Positions 1 to 11,171 of a stretch of DNA of 64,000 bases are shown piece after piece. Under the pieces are notes generated by a model. That model saw nothing but the letters and a program-made list of their open reading frames with translations. It was not told where the DNA came from and did no database searches. Position numbers and translations under genes: made by a program. The stretch comes from Spirometra erinaceieuropaei. Taxonomy: Eukaryota; Platyhelminthes; Cestoda; Diphyllobothriidea; Diphyllobothriidae. The DNA is taken from the NCBI GenBank assembly GCA_902702965.1, contig CACRXP010000168.1, positions 382,626 through 446,625 of the forward strand, read 5' to 3'. How positions within the stretch are numbered: the stretch's first letter is position 1; each line of letters starts with the position of its first letter.

Positions 1-87
1 GGACAGATATTTGTCTGCAGTTCCAACACAGCGCAATCGAAAAGGGTTTTCCGCCCGTCGATCGGTGAGCGCCTCCTACCATTGTAT
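1..87 (+). repeat. 3' end of a tRNA-derived SINE, cut by window edge
   Basis: The stretch at 60-85 (CGATCGGTGAGCGCC... CTACCATT) recurs almost unchanged at 369-393, the end of the complete SINE that follows. It is therefore read as the tail of an upstream copy in tandem with the next one. The 5' part lies outside the window. Confidence 0.5.
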
Positions 88-117
88 ATTCCCGATCGAA
101 AGACGACAGGGCAACGG

Positions 118-393
118 GCTCGTGGCCCAGTGGTTAGAGGTGTGGACTCCTAGCTAAGAGGTCGCGAGTTCGAGCCTCGGGTGTTCCGCACTTTGGGATT
201 GGGTATGACTGACTGACGACGGTTAATAAGCCAGAAATTGTCATTCCAGTCTCCCTTGCCTTTGTCCGTAATGCCTTTCTGCCTATATCATTCGCCGCTG
301 TGCGGCTGCTGGTTGGGCTCGAGAAAGAGCCCGTAAGGGACAACGGAATGAGTGAGTTCCGTGAGAACGATCGGTGAGCGCCCCTACCATTAT
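118..393 (+). repeat. tRNA-derived SINE
   Basis: The first ~70 bases look like a tRNA gene. An A-box-like segment (GTGGCCCAGTGG, from 123) and a B-box-like segment (GAGTTCGAGCCTC, from 167) have tRNA spacing, and the T-arm can pair (CGAG/CTCG). The acceptor ends do not pair and no 3' end is visible, so it is not a functional tRNA. About 200 unrelated bases follow, ending in a tail that is duplicated upstream at 60-85. This is the usual build of a pol III SINE. Confidence 0.6.
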
Positions 394-1027
394 CCTATTT
401 CTGTTGTTTGCTGATTCTTGTTCTATCAGATTACCCTCTATGGAACTCTTAAAGCACATTAAAGGGTGATCTATAGTCAAGATTTTAAGAAATTCACGCT
501 AGAGGCAACTAAAATTTGCTTAAGAGACGATCCAGAGTAAAATAATAAGACGAAAATCTGAAACACTCATTTCCATAACTCGTCATAACCTGATCTAAAA
601 TAGGCATCTCAGCTACTGGAAGATAGCGAAACACCGAAAAAGGGAAGCGAAACCAAGCACGATTATATTGGAAAAGGAGATCTAACATCATCCTCTTATG
701 GGGGACAAATGAACCGAGCTGCAGAGAAGGCGACGCGATCCCTGAAACAGGAATTTTCCTGGTCTGACGTTCTGTTGTTTGCTGGTTCTTGCTCTATCAG
801 ATTAGCCTCTGTAAAACTCTTAAAGACGCATCATCAGATGCTGCTTATAGGTTTAGGTGTAAATCTGTAAGGTTGGGCGTCTTCTCTTTCCCATCTGTCT
901 ACTTTAACTCGCATTTTCTTGCAAACTGACAGTCCAACGGCAGGTAGATGTGCTGACGACAGGTATCACATGCGACTTCGTCATTTCTAGCATATATTTT
1001 TAGGACAATTATTGTATGCGCTTAGTG
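394..1027. repeat. Intergenic; a ~68-bp direct repeat pair
   Basis: No coding signal is seen. The segments 398-466 and 768-834 are diverged direct copies (shared TTCTGTTGTTTGCTG and TCTATCAGATTA blocks) about 300 bases apart, so the flank of the SINE carries its own low-copy repeat. Confidence 0.45.
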
Positions 1028-1490
1028 ACCCCAAAACGGGCCACGTGGTAGATGCGCTAAACCAATGGGGGATTGCCATATGGGATTCAAGCGGGCCTTG
1101 TCAGCACTGCACACCGTAACAAATGCATACATCTAGGGGTGCGGTGGCAGACCCGGTTGCTGACAGTCGTCCCACGAACTGGGACACCTGCCGCCCCCAC
1201 ACTTTTGTTGTTAATTAAAATCCTGGTCATCTATTGTGTTGACCAGGGGGTATGGAGTAGAGCTCCAAGGCACCGGTTCGACCGTACCATCCACCTGCAC
1301 TTTTCCCCGCCTCCAGTCTTCTTGACTCTGTTTTGACATCGGTTGTAGGTGGAGGAGGAGACAGTGCGTTAGATACTGTGAAAGTCTATTATCACTATAA
1401 ACGTATCCACGCACAAGTCACCGTCCCTGCTCTCACTTTCATGTGGACATCGTCGGCAACGACGGTCTAACTGTGGCCTATGCGCTAAAC
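1028..1490 (+). repeat. Interspersed repeat family R, copy 1
   Basis: This block shares an ordered set of segments with 19384-19763 and 59290-59965. They include a head 'GGGCCACGTGGTAGATGCGCT' type segment (also at 59310), 'TTGACCAGGGGGT', 'TTGACTCTGTTTTGACA', and an end 'GTGGACATCGTCGGCAACGA'. No open frame is shared between copies, so it is a non-coding interspersed repeat, possibly SINE-like. No transposition hallmarks were identified. Confidence 0.6.
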
Positions 1491-3213
1491 AACCATGAGA
1501 TGTAAATATTTTAGAAAAAAACGCATAAAACAGGTACTTCCTTTCTACCACTAATCCCTTCACGCTCTGACGAGTCAGTATTTTACAGGCTTGGGTTTTA
1601 AGTCACGTTTGTCTCACTACCGCCCAGCGTCAATTTTGCGCTTTGAAATTGTTCCGCTCACGTGCACTGGTTTCTCTTCCCTCCAAAATGCTCGCTCTAT
1701 GCCGCTAATGGCCTGTGCTTACAGCCCTCGTTAGCGTTGGTTGGCTGGAGGGAGAGAGACAGAGAGAGAGAAGGCACGTATGCGAAAGCCCACCTGTCAT
1801 TCGGGGGGGGGGAGAGCGGTTTCAGACTGCACCGATTTTTCCCTCCACCTGTACGGCCGATCACGTGCCTCACACTGGTAGAACAACTGATTCTACCACA
1901 GCACCGGCTTCCGTGCGCTTCTTCAGGCACACGCCCTGGGAAAGATAAATCGATCTCTGCAGCCACCGACTGATTTCACTCCGCCTCTAACACCCCTCTG
2001 CCTATCAGAACTGGGAGCTTTTCACCCAGATTCGATAGCTAAGCACCCAGACCAGGGGTTCTGGGAGGAGGGAGTTTGGAAACTTAACTATGTTTGTAGT
2101 GTTTCAACTGAACTTGGACTGCACCTGTAACATGTTCTTTTTGGCGTTGAACACTCCCCAAAAGGCGCAGATCTCAGTCTTAAATGCAGTCGCTACTGTT
2201 CCTTGCTGAAAAAACACCAAGTGAATTGGTTACTACTTTGGATCGGTGTAGTCAGAGTTTAAAAAAAACCCCATTCAGCCAGCATAAACGTTTGCTGTTA
2301 GTGATCCTCAATGTAGCCTTGCAACAGATTTTTATGGCGCTCATAATGGCCACAGACTAACGAGTAGTATTGCCGGGCAAATAGGTTACTTCCGGTATTT
2401 CCATCCAGCTAGGGAAATCTGCTTTGACAAGAAAATCATCTTTTCCGCAGCTATTATGCATTTTGATAATTCGGCCTTATTTAAACCGCGCGTTGTATCA
2501 AAATATTTATTTCTGTCCTTCACTGATCGACTTTAACGCAGTTTAGTTGACTGAATTTTGGTCGCTAGCAATGATTCCTAGTCGGTGAAGTAAACCGGGC
2601 AATGACGCAACGTGCGACTCCATCCAGAATGAGGAGCATAGGTCATCGTGTCTGACGGGACCGTCGGAAGTAGGCGTTACATGGGTGGAGCTAATGGATG
2701 GGCAAGAAAGCGGTGAAAAAGGACGAAATTTTGGAAAAATCTTTTAACTTCGGGTATAGGTTTAAACTGATCCACGCGCGACCTTGAAATCGACCCGGAA
2801 AAATCGAACATTAGCGAAATTTAGCACCATAAAACCAAAGGAAGTCAAATATAGCGCCCCCACAAAAATACGCCAAGTTCAGAGGTCAAGACAGTGAAAC
2901 AGCCAATAGAAACCCAAAGAACGTAGGCTGTTCCATTCCGCGGATGGGCTCGTCCTACAATATTATAACGTTTCTTCATTATGCAAAGACTTTTGGTAGG
3001 TGTAATGCTGATTATAGTGAAGTGACGTCGCACAAAGCCTACTGTCGGCAATGTTTTCATCCAACAATGAGTCAGACCTGAGCAACAGGAGCCCTGTTAG
3101 CCTAGCTACCCGTCGCCTCCACATGTGGCGGTTAGTGGGCTGCCAGCGAGGTAATCAGACTCACAGTAAGCAGACAAACGCTCATGGACTCCGGATGGCA
3201 ATTCCGTCAGGCA
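1491..3213. other. Intergenic, no gene seen
   Basis: I see no coding exon, RNA gene or recognisable element here. A short AG-rich microsatellite lies at 1750-1771 and a G run at 1803-1810. The short open frames overlap these simple sequences in several frames and are not credible genes. Confidence 0.5.
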
Positions 3214-3215
3214 TA

Positions 3216-3740
3216 CAGTTGGTGGGCTAGCTCATAACATGTCAACCGAAATTCCGGAATGCGTTTTCGTTTCGAAAAGATTAATTAAGTACGATTATAA
3301 AACTAGTCGGTCTGCAACATACTTCGATAATATTTCAGTTACGCCAGAATGCCGGCGTTCCAATAAACTTCCTTCCGGCTGCATGCAAAAACTACACTCT
3401 GTAAAAAATGGCTACTTAAGTAGCATAAAGTTTTTTCGCTGATTTTCAATGCCCTTAAAATTCAATTATATTTCTTGGAAAACAAGCACAAAAATATTCA
3501 CTCTTTTGCTCATTCGGTAAACTATTACGTCTTCTTCCAATCTTATACTCGAAGGAAGGCTATAATTCGATTTTCAAAAACTCTTCCAATTTTTCATTAA
3601 TTTTGAACCCGCCCTACCGTCACACTTGGATTCGGGGTTTCCAAACTATAAGCCGCATGTTTTCCGCGTGCGAAAAACCCCACATTTTTCTACGGTAATA
3701 AAGGGGGACCATATAGGGTTCATAAAATTTAGAAGTGGAT
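3216..3740 (+). mobile_element. Long-TIR mariner-like MITE 'E', copy E1 (left part)
   Basis: It begins after a TA at 3214-3215 with CAGTTGGTGGGCTAGCTC, matching the ends of copies E3 and E4. The left arm runs about 380 bp with the family landmarks GAAATTCCGGAATGCGTTTTCG and GGCTACTTAAGTAGCAT, and passes into the central spacer (about 3600-3740). Homology is then lost, so the right arm is deleted or displaced. No transposase is encoded. Confidence 0.65.
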
Positions 3741-4084
3741 TTGGTCCATTAACGGTGCTACGATATGTGACTGTTACGCACCACCAAATCATAAATGGGT
3801 TGGAAGGAAGGGGTGGATAAAGACGACAGCCTTCGAGCCGAACAATTGCAGGAAACAACCACCGTATCCAGCCGCCCAATAAAACCACATCTCACGAAGC
3901 CACTACTTTACTGAGTTTTTGAAGGGTAGAAAGACCATGGTGGCACTGAGACCGTACAGTTCTTGCCTAACTAGAAGAACTGCATTACTGACGGACGACG
4001 GGGATATTTGCACAGTGTGGCCGCTATACTGTTTTTAATTTGCCCCTCAAATTTACCGCCTCAACAACTTACGGCAGATGTGCT

Positions 4085-4790
4085 ATCTCATCGAATATTA
4101 GTTAAAATTCTGAAATGCGTCTTCAACTAGAAAACACTACTTAAGTATGGTTGTAATAGTAATTACGCCAGAAATCTGCAGCAGCAAGAATGCATTTTTC
4201 TCATTGATTTTCGGTGCTCTTGTAAATTCAAATATATTTCATAGAAAACATGTACAAAAATATTCATTACTTTACTTCCCTGGTAGCGAATTACGTCTTT
4301 TTCGAATATAATACTTGAAGGGACATTATACTAGGCTTTCAAAGAGTTTTTTTCAATTCCCGAATAATTGTGAACTCCACAAAGCATCACACTTACGTTC
4401 CGGATTCTCAACCTACAAACTGCATATTTCTCGTCAGGAAAATCATGCTTTTTTATAAGCCAACATGAAACAACATACGGGCTTCGTTAAACTATTCAGT
4501 GGCTTTGAACTACTTTGTATATATTATAAGCAAAATTAATAAATATAGAGATGCGGCGTTTTATTAATAGACATTTTACAGTTCTAGAAACCCCATAATC
4601 AGAAACTTTTCTAGGTGGGAAGATACTCTCTCTTTTCAGATAAAAAATATAAAGAAGTAGTAATATGCTAACATTTGAGCAAAAGGATGCATATTTTTGT
4701 GTATGTCTTCCATAAAATATTTTTTTAATTAATAAGGCCATTGGAAACGAGAAAAATTCAAGCTACTTAAGCAGTAATTTGCAGGCCGTT
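4085..4790 (+). mobile_element. MITE 'E', copy E2, degraded
   Basis: Left-arm sequence starts near 4095 (GTTAAAATTCTGAAATGCGT) and runs through the central segment (4340-4445). From about 4495 to 4790 the sequence is right-arm material in inverted orientation (for example TTCAAGCTACTTAAGCAG at 4758). The extreme ends are eroded. It is internally palindromic, like E3, and non-coding. Confidence 0.55.
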
Positions 4791-5285
4791 AGAGCGACTT
4801 TACGTGCAAGCAACGGCAGCGACATTAAATGTCATAAAATCTCTATTGTTGGTTCACTGAACACTTCACCGCCACGAATGCGTGCGATTGTAAGCGAGAC
4901 TAAATCTCATCCACCGACGTACCTGATCTCACTGACTGCGGTTCAACCAATAAGGCATTAAGAACACCGTTGAGGACAACGAGTGTTAACTGTAACGGAC
5001 CCTGCTTTAAGGCGATTATTATGTGCGTAGTATGCTGCAAAGCAAACAACCTGTGGACTATAGGGCACGTGGGTATTCGAACAACGTTCGAATGAAGTTC
5101 GGGCATATTAAGTCAGCAGTCACTTTTATGCGCTGTTGAGAATGACGCCAATTTACACCCCGGAGCCGCAACACCCTCTGGATGCGGTTCTTGCTGGACC
5201 CACCCAAGTGGTTCAGTTTTGCCTCTGATTCCTATTCCGTTCAGAGTTGTGTATTGTCACTTGCCGTCAGAAATTAAACCACATT
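4791..5285. other. Intergenic, no gene seen
   Basis: This stretch lies between two TIR elements. No exon, RNA or repeat copy was recognised. Confidence 0.4.
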
Positions 5286-7175
5286 CACCTGACTTTTCGA
5301 TTCAAACATGCGCCCAGTGCAAAAATTTCAGACCGCAACGACTGTAAGCTGTTTTCTCTAATGAAGACAGCCTACATTCGATGGCCTAACTCATGAAATG
5401 TCAACTAAAATTCCGAAACGCGTTTTCGTCTCGAAAAGATTGATTAAGTTGGGTTACTAAACTAATTGTCGTGTAGCATAATTCTATAATTATTCAATTA
5501 CCACAGGATATTGGCTTTCGAGCGAACTTCCTTTTGGCTGCATGCAAAAACTGTGCTCTGTAAAAAAATGGCTACTTAAGTAGCATGCATTTTTCTTATC
5601 TATTTTCGATGCCCTTAAACATTTAATTGTACGTCATGGGAAACATGCATAAAATTTTTTATTTTTATGCTCAGTCGATGTAAAATGCCGTATTCTTCCA
5701 ATTTTATACTCGACGGCGGGGTATATTTCAGTTTTTAAAGACTCTTCTAGTTCCTGAATAATTTTGAACCCAGCTTACCGCCACACTTTTATTCAAGGTT
5801 TGCAAACTACAAGTCGTGTACTTTCCGCGTACGGAAAACGATACATTTCTTTACGGTAATTAAGGGGACTATATAGGTTTCATAAAATTTAACAGTGGAT
5901 TTGAGCCTTATTGTTAACTTTACATGTCGCATGAGAAAACGCAGAGACCTGATGTTTCACGAACGGCTATCACATGGTATCAAAATATCGCACAATCATA
6001 AACTTTTTTGAAACCGAAGTAAACCTTTCCTTTCCGTGTAAAATCGGAAGAAAACATAATTTGTTTACAAAATGGTTAAAGAATGGGTATAAATACGCAC
6101 GTCTTCCACAAACTATAATTGGATTTTTTGACAACTTAAATGGCATGCAGTTTTCTCAGTGATTTTGGATGGCATTTTTACAAAGTATAGTTTTTGCACA
6201 CAGTAGGAAAGAAAATCGTTCAAAAGTGGGAATCCTAAGGTAACTGGATTATTATAGAATTATGTTTCACGATGATTAGTTTTAAAAGACAACTTAATTA
6301 GTCTTTTCAGGACGAGAATGCATTTCGGAGGCTCGGTTGACATTTCATGAGTTAGCCCACCTACTGTATTTTAGGATACCGGTGATAATACTGAAAAATT
6401 AACATGACAATTTTCCTGTCCCGATTAATTAAATGAAGTTGCTTCCGCTCAGACTCCAGGGAGGTTTCATCGTCGTCGTGGGTGTCGTATGTAATATACG
6501 TACTTTTAGGTTATTGCAGCCTGCGTTTCGTATAAGCTTGTTGAGACATTTTGACACTTCGCGATCTTTCGTCTTGAAAAACGAAAATAATAGAAAGCTC
6601 GTTCATCCTTGGTCTTTTTTTTCGACTTTAAATGTTTTTTATTGTAGGTTCCATAAGACAGGAGTAGGCATTGCTCGGTTAACCAGCAACAGCTCGTAGG
6701 TCAGATGCGAAGGTCAATGAATGCGTCACATTCTAATTTTCTGACAAACTAAAGGCAGCAATTAAGATAAGGAGCAGATTCCAGTAAACGTAGGGAGTAG
6801 GGAGCAGAACTACCAACATCGCTTGCGACTCTCGGGTTCGACTCACAATATTTATAAATGCTTCCTCTCACAACCCTGTTTAATCACATCTGTTGATTGG
6901 TTAAAATGCCCGCATCTCCCCTTCCTCACAGGACACTAAGACGAAATTTGTCTTTTTACATCATAAAAGTTTGAGAAACTGTGTAATTTTTTACAACACT
7001 AACAACAAGGATACTAGCTAAAAGCCCAGACACGCCGCCTGACGCAGCTAGGGAGGGTTCGGCTCATCAGTGAAACCTCCAGCCATCCCCTTGTGAACTC
7101 AAATTTCGTTCTGTCTTATTTTAATTTTCGTTGAAAGTAGTTCACAAACTTGGAGTATATCCTCCGGAACAGACC
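5286..7175 (+). mobile_element. TIR element 'Z', copy A, split by MITE E3
   Basis: The segments 5286-5374 and 6367-7175 together align with 8345-9110 (Z copy B) over about 800 bp, interrupted only by E3. The right end, reading into GGAACAGACC at 7166-7175, is the inverted form of the left terminus of Z-B at 7832. No transposase frame is visible and the left end of this copy was not found. Superfamily unassigned. Confidence 0.55.
5375..6366 (+). mobile_element. MITE 'E', copy E3, complete (992 bp, TA duplication)
   Basis: This is the best-preserved family member. Left and right arms are inverted copies of each other over about 370-380 bp each, around a spacer of roughly 230 bp. The right terminus, read inward, is CAGTAGGTGGGCTAACTC; the left is a mutated version. 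TA dinucleotides at 5373-5374 and 6367-6368 flank it directly. The uninterrupted sequence with a single TA survives at 8434-8435 in Z copy B. TA duplications with CAGT-type ends fit the Tc1/mariner superfamily. It is non-autonomous: no transposase frame exists in the spacer. Confidence 0.75.
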
Positions 7176-7183
7176 TTTTTTGG

Positions 7184-7824
7184 TTCGGTTTTCAAAAGCT
7201 TTTCCGATTCCCGAATAATTTTGAATCCGACCTGCCGTTACACTTGCATCCAGTGTTTACAAACTGCAAATCACATGCTTTCCTCGTACGGAAAACCATA
7301 CATTTCTCTACGGTATGAGGAGGAAATCATATGGGGTACATAAAATTTAGCAGCGGATTTGAGCCATATTGTAAACTTTATAAACAACGTTAGAAAATGC
7401 AGGGACACGATGTTTTATGAAAGGGCATTTTATGGTATTAACAAATCTCATAAGTAAAAACTTTTTAAACCGAATTTTACTCTTTCTTTGAGTATAAAAT
7501 CGGAGGACCAAGTAGTTTTCTACCGATTGACTAAATGAAAGAGTGTTTTTATGATGTTTTCGATGAAATGCAAGTGATTTTTTAAGACCATCGAAAATTA
7601 ATGAGAAAAATTCACGATACTTAAGTAGTCGTTTTTTACAGAGAGCGATTTTAGCATGCGGTTGAACAGAAGTTCTTTCGAAAGCCACCATCCCGGGGTA
7701 ACTGAATTATTATAGAATTATGCTGTATGACGTATAATTTTAGAACCTTACTTAAGTAATCATTTCTAAACGAAAACGCACTTCAGAATTTCGGCTAACG
7801 TTTCATGAGTTAGCACACCTACTG
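7184..7824 (+). mobile_element. MITE 'E', copy E4, left arm missing
   Basis: Homology to E3 begins in the spacer (CCCGAATAATTTTGAA at about 7213) and continues through a complete right arm ending CACCTACTG at 7824, followed by TA at 7825-7826. The left arm is absent; the sequence abuts the right end of Z copy A at 7175, so Z-A may have truncated it. Confidence 0.65.
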
Positions 7825-7831
7825 TAGATAT

Positions 7832-9110
7832 AGTCTGTTCGGAAATACTTCCTCCAAGTTCGCGCACTAATTTCCTCGGAAATTAAACAAGGAATTTTTT
7901 TAGAAAGTTGTCTAGTGGACGCCAACACCCGCTACCCAATACTGAAAACAGCCAACTCACACAGCCGGAGGATGCAGCTGCGGAACATCGGTCGTCGACT
8001 TACTTACTCACTTATTTATAACGTATGAAAATGTATGATCTTCTGTACGCGTAGCTTGTAGTTTGGAAATCCTGAGTGCAAGTGTAACGGCAGATTGGGT
8101 TCTAAATTATTCGAGAATTGAAGACGTTTTTTAAAACCAAATTGTGCACTTCCTTCAAGTACAAAATTTAAAGAAGACGCAATTGCCCACCAATTGAGTA
8201 AAGAAATAAATATTTTTTGCATATTTTCTGTGAGATAAAAGGGCGTCGAAACTCAAATGGAAAAATTCATAGTACCTAAGCAGTTATTCTTACGAAGCTT
8301 AGTTGTTGCAGGTGGCCGGAAAGAAGCGCGTTCACAAACCATATTCAAATGAAGTTTCAATTGAGACATACGCCCAGCATAAAGATTTCAGACCAGCACG
8401 ACTGTATGCTGTTTTTCTCTGATAAAGACAACATAGTTTGGGACATCGACAATAATACTGAAAAATTAACATGAAAATCTTTCTGTCCCAATTAATATAA
8501 TGAGGTTACTAACGCTCAGTTTCTCAGAAGTATCATCGTCGCCATGGATGCTGTTCGTAATAGAGATAGGAGTAGGCATTCTCTGCTTAACCAGTAACAG
8601 CTCGGAGGTCGGACGGGATGGACAATAAATGCATCACGTTCTTCTTTTCAGAAAAACTGAAGGCAACAGTTGCGATAAGGAGCAGATTCCAGTCAACGTG
8701 ATACAAGAGTTAGCGGAGGGAGCAGAAATACCAAGATAGCTTGCTCCTTTCGGGTTCAACTCACAATACTCAGAAAAAGATAGTCTTCTAGCCCTGTTTA
8801 ATCACATGTGCCGTTTCGATGAAAAGTCTGAATTCTTCCTGCATCACGAGGAAATGAGACGAAATTTTACCTTCACATTGCGTAATTTTGATTAAATACG
8901 TAATTGTTCGGCATACTGACAGCATAGCTACTACCTAAAAGCTCAGACAAGCCTGCTTTGCCGATCTCGTGCCGCTGCCTGACGCGACTCATAAGTGAAT
9001 CTCCCGCCTCCCCGGGTGCTTTCTGGTATATGGAATCCAATTCACCCTAACTTGTTTAATTTCCAAGGAAACTAATGTGCAAACTTGGAGTTACTCCCTC
9101 GGAACAGACT
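7832..9110 (+). mobile_element. TIR element 'Z', copy B (about 1.28 kb)
   Basis: The left end (AGTCTGTTCGGAAATACTTC, from 7832) and the right end (reading CTCGGAACAGACT to 9110) are inverted repeats for roughly 60-70 bp, sharing the internal block CCTCCAAGTT/AACTTGGAG and AATTTCC..GGAAATT. Inside lie a minus-oriented fragment of MITE E (8025-8300) and the empty site of E3 (8434-8435). It is non-coding. Confidence 0.6.
8025..8300 (-). mobile_element. MITE 'E' fragment E5 inside Z-B
   Basis: Read on the minus strand, this segment matches the spacer and part of one arm of E3/E4 (reverse complements of TTTGCATGCAAAA-type and TTACGGTAAT-type landmarks, and GTACCTAAGCAG at 8272). Both termini are missing. 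Confidence 0.5.
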
Positions 9111-9134
9111 TTTCAGGCATGGTCCAAAAGTATA

Positions 9135-9400
9135 TATGGTCTGCACCGAAAGACCCACTCCAAGTTCGTGCATTAATGTCCTCGGAAATTAAATAGAAAA
9201 AGTTATGAAAAAATTAATTAATCGACATTAATTTCCGCTATCCAGTGAGACGGTCATCATGGTGGTATACTGGAAACATCCAACTTACACAGCCGAAGGA
9301 CGCTGCTGCGGAACAACAGTGGATGACATACTTTTTCTTCTCCCAACACTCTAGACGCTGAAATAACCATTTACGTCAGCTGTGTGTTACTCTGGGGAGA
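9135..9400 (+). mobile_element. TIR element 'Z', copy C, left end only
   Basis: 9145-9205 repeats the left terminus of Z-B (CCACTCCAAGTTCGTGCATT, CTCGGAAATTAAATAG). 9270-9330 repeats its next block (CACAGCCGAAGGACGCTGCTGCGG; compare 7955-7985). Homology then fades. Confidence 0.5.
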
Positions 9401-10336
9401 AATATTCATTTGCTAGCGCCTCTCTCCGTAGCTTTAAATTTTAAAGGTTAGGATCGTGATTGCAAACTCAAAAAACTGCCGCCTGAGTAGACTGCACACA
9501 AACAGCTTCAAATGTCCGACTGCCAAGATTTCTGCGATCATCGTTGTGCTAATAAAGCTAGACCGTGGAACTAATGATTATCGATTGGGCGGCTTTTCTT
9601 TCATCCTGTCGCGCGTGTTGTTTTTATAGCGCCAGCGGCACGCAAGTTTAGTTCCTCATCTGCACACTATCCGTCCTTCTGTGTGGCGTCAGTGCCCGGT
9701 CTGGCCTAATAGGCCATCTAACGTAAATGGCGTCAGAGAAAACCTGGTTTCAGCTTGTGCGCACCGTAATAACAGGCGTTTTATTCCTGCCTATTAAACG
9801 TACTTCTTTTGCTTTTCTGCGATCCCCGCACGCCGGCTCACACAGTAGAGAAAACCTCTTATCTGCCGAAGTAAACTACGGGTACCTTGCTGAGGTACAC
9901 CTTGGCGCACTGTCACCTGGTTCATTGTATCAGTGAGAAGGCTCAAATTGATACTAGGATTATCATGAATACGAATACGGGTTTGAGTTTTCGCACTAAT
10001 AAGTGGATGCTGTGTAAATACAGAAAAATACATCAGGTTGCACAGAGATAAACTCTGTATAATCAGAGTTGTAATAAAGACAACGGGTCCTCGGCCCAGT
10101 GGTAAGTCGTTGGACATTTACGCGCAATGACCAAAAAGAATCCAGCTCAGAGTCCCAAGTTATTTGAACCTGGAGGTTTGTGGAGCTAACGACGCTTATT
10201 ATGTTGGTATCCCTTCCCGATTGACAGTAGCATAAATAGGACTATTGGTCTTTATTGCCAAATCAGCTGTAACACTGGCGGTAGCAGTAACGCTGATGAT
10301 GGCGGCAGGACTTTTATTTTTAGCTTAGACTCATTG
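9401..10336. other. Intergenic; weak tRNA-like segment
   Basis: No exon is seen. At 10083-10160 a weak tRNA-like segment occurs: an A-box-like CGGCCCAGTGGTAAG and a degenerate B box (AGCTCAGAGTCCC). It is probably an old SINE head. Nothing else was recognised. Confidence 0.35.
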
Positions 10337-10344
10337 TTAGTAGC

Positions 10345-10376
<32 letters not shown>

Positions 10377-10399
10377 AAGTAGTAGTAGTAGTAGCAGTG

Positions 10400-10444
<45 letters not shown>

Positions 10445-10445
10445 A
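10337..10445 (+). repeat. (AGT)n trinucleotide microsatellite
   Basis: About 109 bp of nearly pure AGT/TAG repeat, with three imperfections (AGC, AGA, GGT units). Poly-Thr or poly-Tyr open frames on the opposite strand are artefacts of this repeat. Confidence 0.95.
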
Positions 10446-10800
10446 TGGTAACAGAAATCTCGTTCAATGACAACACTTAACGGAGCAACTCTCTTATCAA
10501 CTTGAGCAGTTTGTAATTCCTTCAATACCGGAGGTAATCTTCAGTAAAGCAAACTCTTCGCCAAGCATCATGACTTAAAAGTGATTATTTGTTGACATTC
10601 CATGTTTTTGTCTTTTTTTGTGAGCTATGCTTTTAAGCATAGTTGAGCGCAATTTTCAATGTAGGTTCCTCCAGCATGCAATAATATCGAATATCTACTA
10701 AACATCAACGCCTACTAATGCGCATAACAGTAGTATTTATCTAATCATCTACCTCCGTCTGGGGCCTAAGAAATGTAAACTTAACCTTCGTCTGTCCCAG

Positions 10801-10854
10801 TGGCCCTCACTGCTGCCACTGATGTGGATCCTTCCTATATCCGCTTGATAGCGA
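10801..10854 (+). CDS. Tentative upstream exon of the TPPP/p25-alpha gene
   Basis: After a good acceptor (TCTGTCCCAG, AG at 10799-10800) the frame reads ALTAATDVDPSYIRLIA, followed by a GTAAAC donor at 10855. The TATDVD-type core matches the conserved T-x-TDVD segment of p25-alpha proteins, which lies just N-terminal to the F/Y-x-G/E-F segment found in the next exon. Caveat: joining canonical GT-AG sites to the exon at 11024 leaves the phase off by one nucleotide, so either a splice site or one base is wrong. The start of the gene was not found upstream. Confidence 0.45.
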
Positions 10855-11023
10855 GTAAACCACTTTATTTTGATTTTTCGAATGAAGGAGGACAACCAGA
10901 TTTCACAATCCGCACTGTTCTTTTCACTGTCGAGCACAGATCGCTGTGCATCACAATGCTTCGTCAATCATCTGGCAGTACTGATTGCTGTTCATAGATG
11001 TGACAATTTTGTCTTCTTTCAAG

Positions 11024-11171
11024 GGACGTCGATTACAAAGGATTCATGGAATTCCTTGAGGGCCGATTAGCCAAAACCTATGCAACAGCCAAGGGCATTG
11101 AACACGATGCCGCGGCCCAGGAGTTGAAACGTAAACTCACCGGAGCCACTCCCCAACTGCATGGTGCCACT
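11024..11171 (+). CDS. TPPP/p25-alpha family protein, penultimate coding exon
   Basis: This exon is flanked by a TTTCAAG acceptor and a GTACGT donor. It carries 49 codons after one split base: DVDYKGFMEFLEGRLAK..., then an acidic/Ala-rich helix and KRKLTGATPQLHGAT. This is the expected centre of the p25-alpha domain (D/N-Y-x-x-F-x-x-x-L-E-x-LAK ... G-x-T). The family binds and bundles microtubules, and flatworms carry short versions. It ends in phase 0, exactly matching the start of the next exon at 11785 across a 613-bp intron. Codon usage and splice signals differ from the transposon debris around it, so I regard it as a real host gene. Confidence 0.8.

Noticed and set aside
118..190. Functional tRNA gene
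   Set aside because: A and B boxes are present but the acceptor stem cannot pair, and the sequence continues into a SINE body whose end is repeated upstream.
10252..10525. Poly-Thr and poly-Tyr open frames on the minus strand
   Set aside because: They are readings of the (AGT)n microsatellite.
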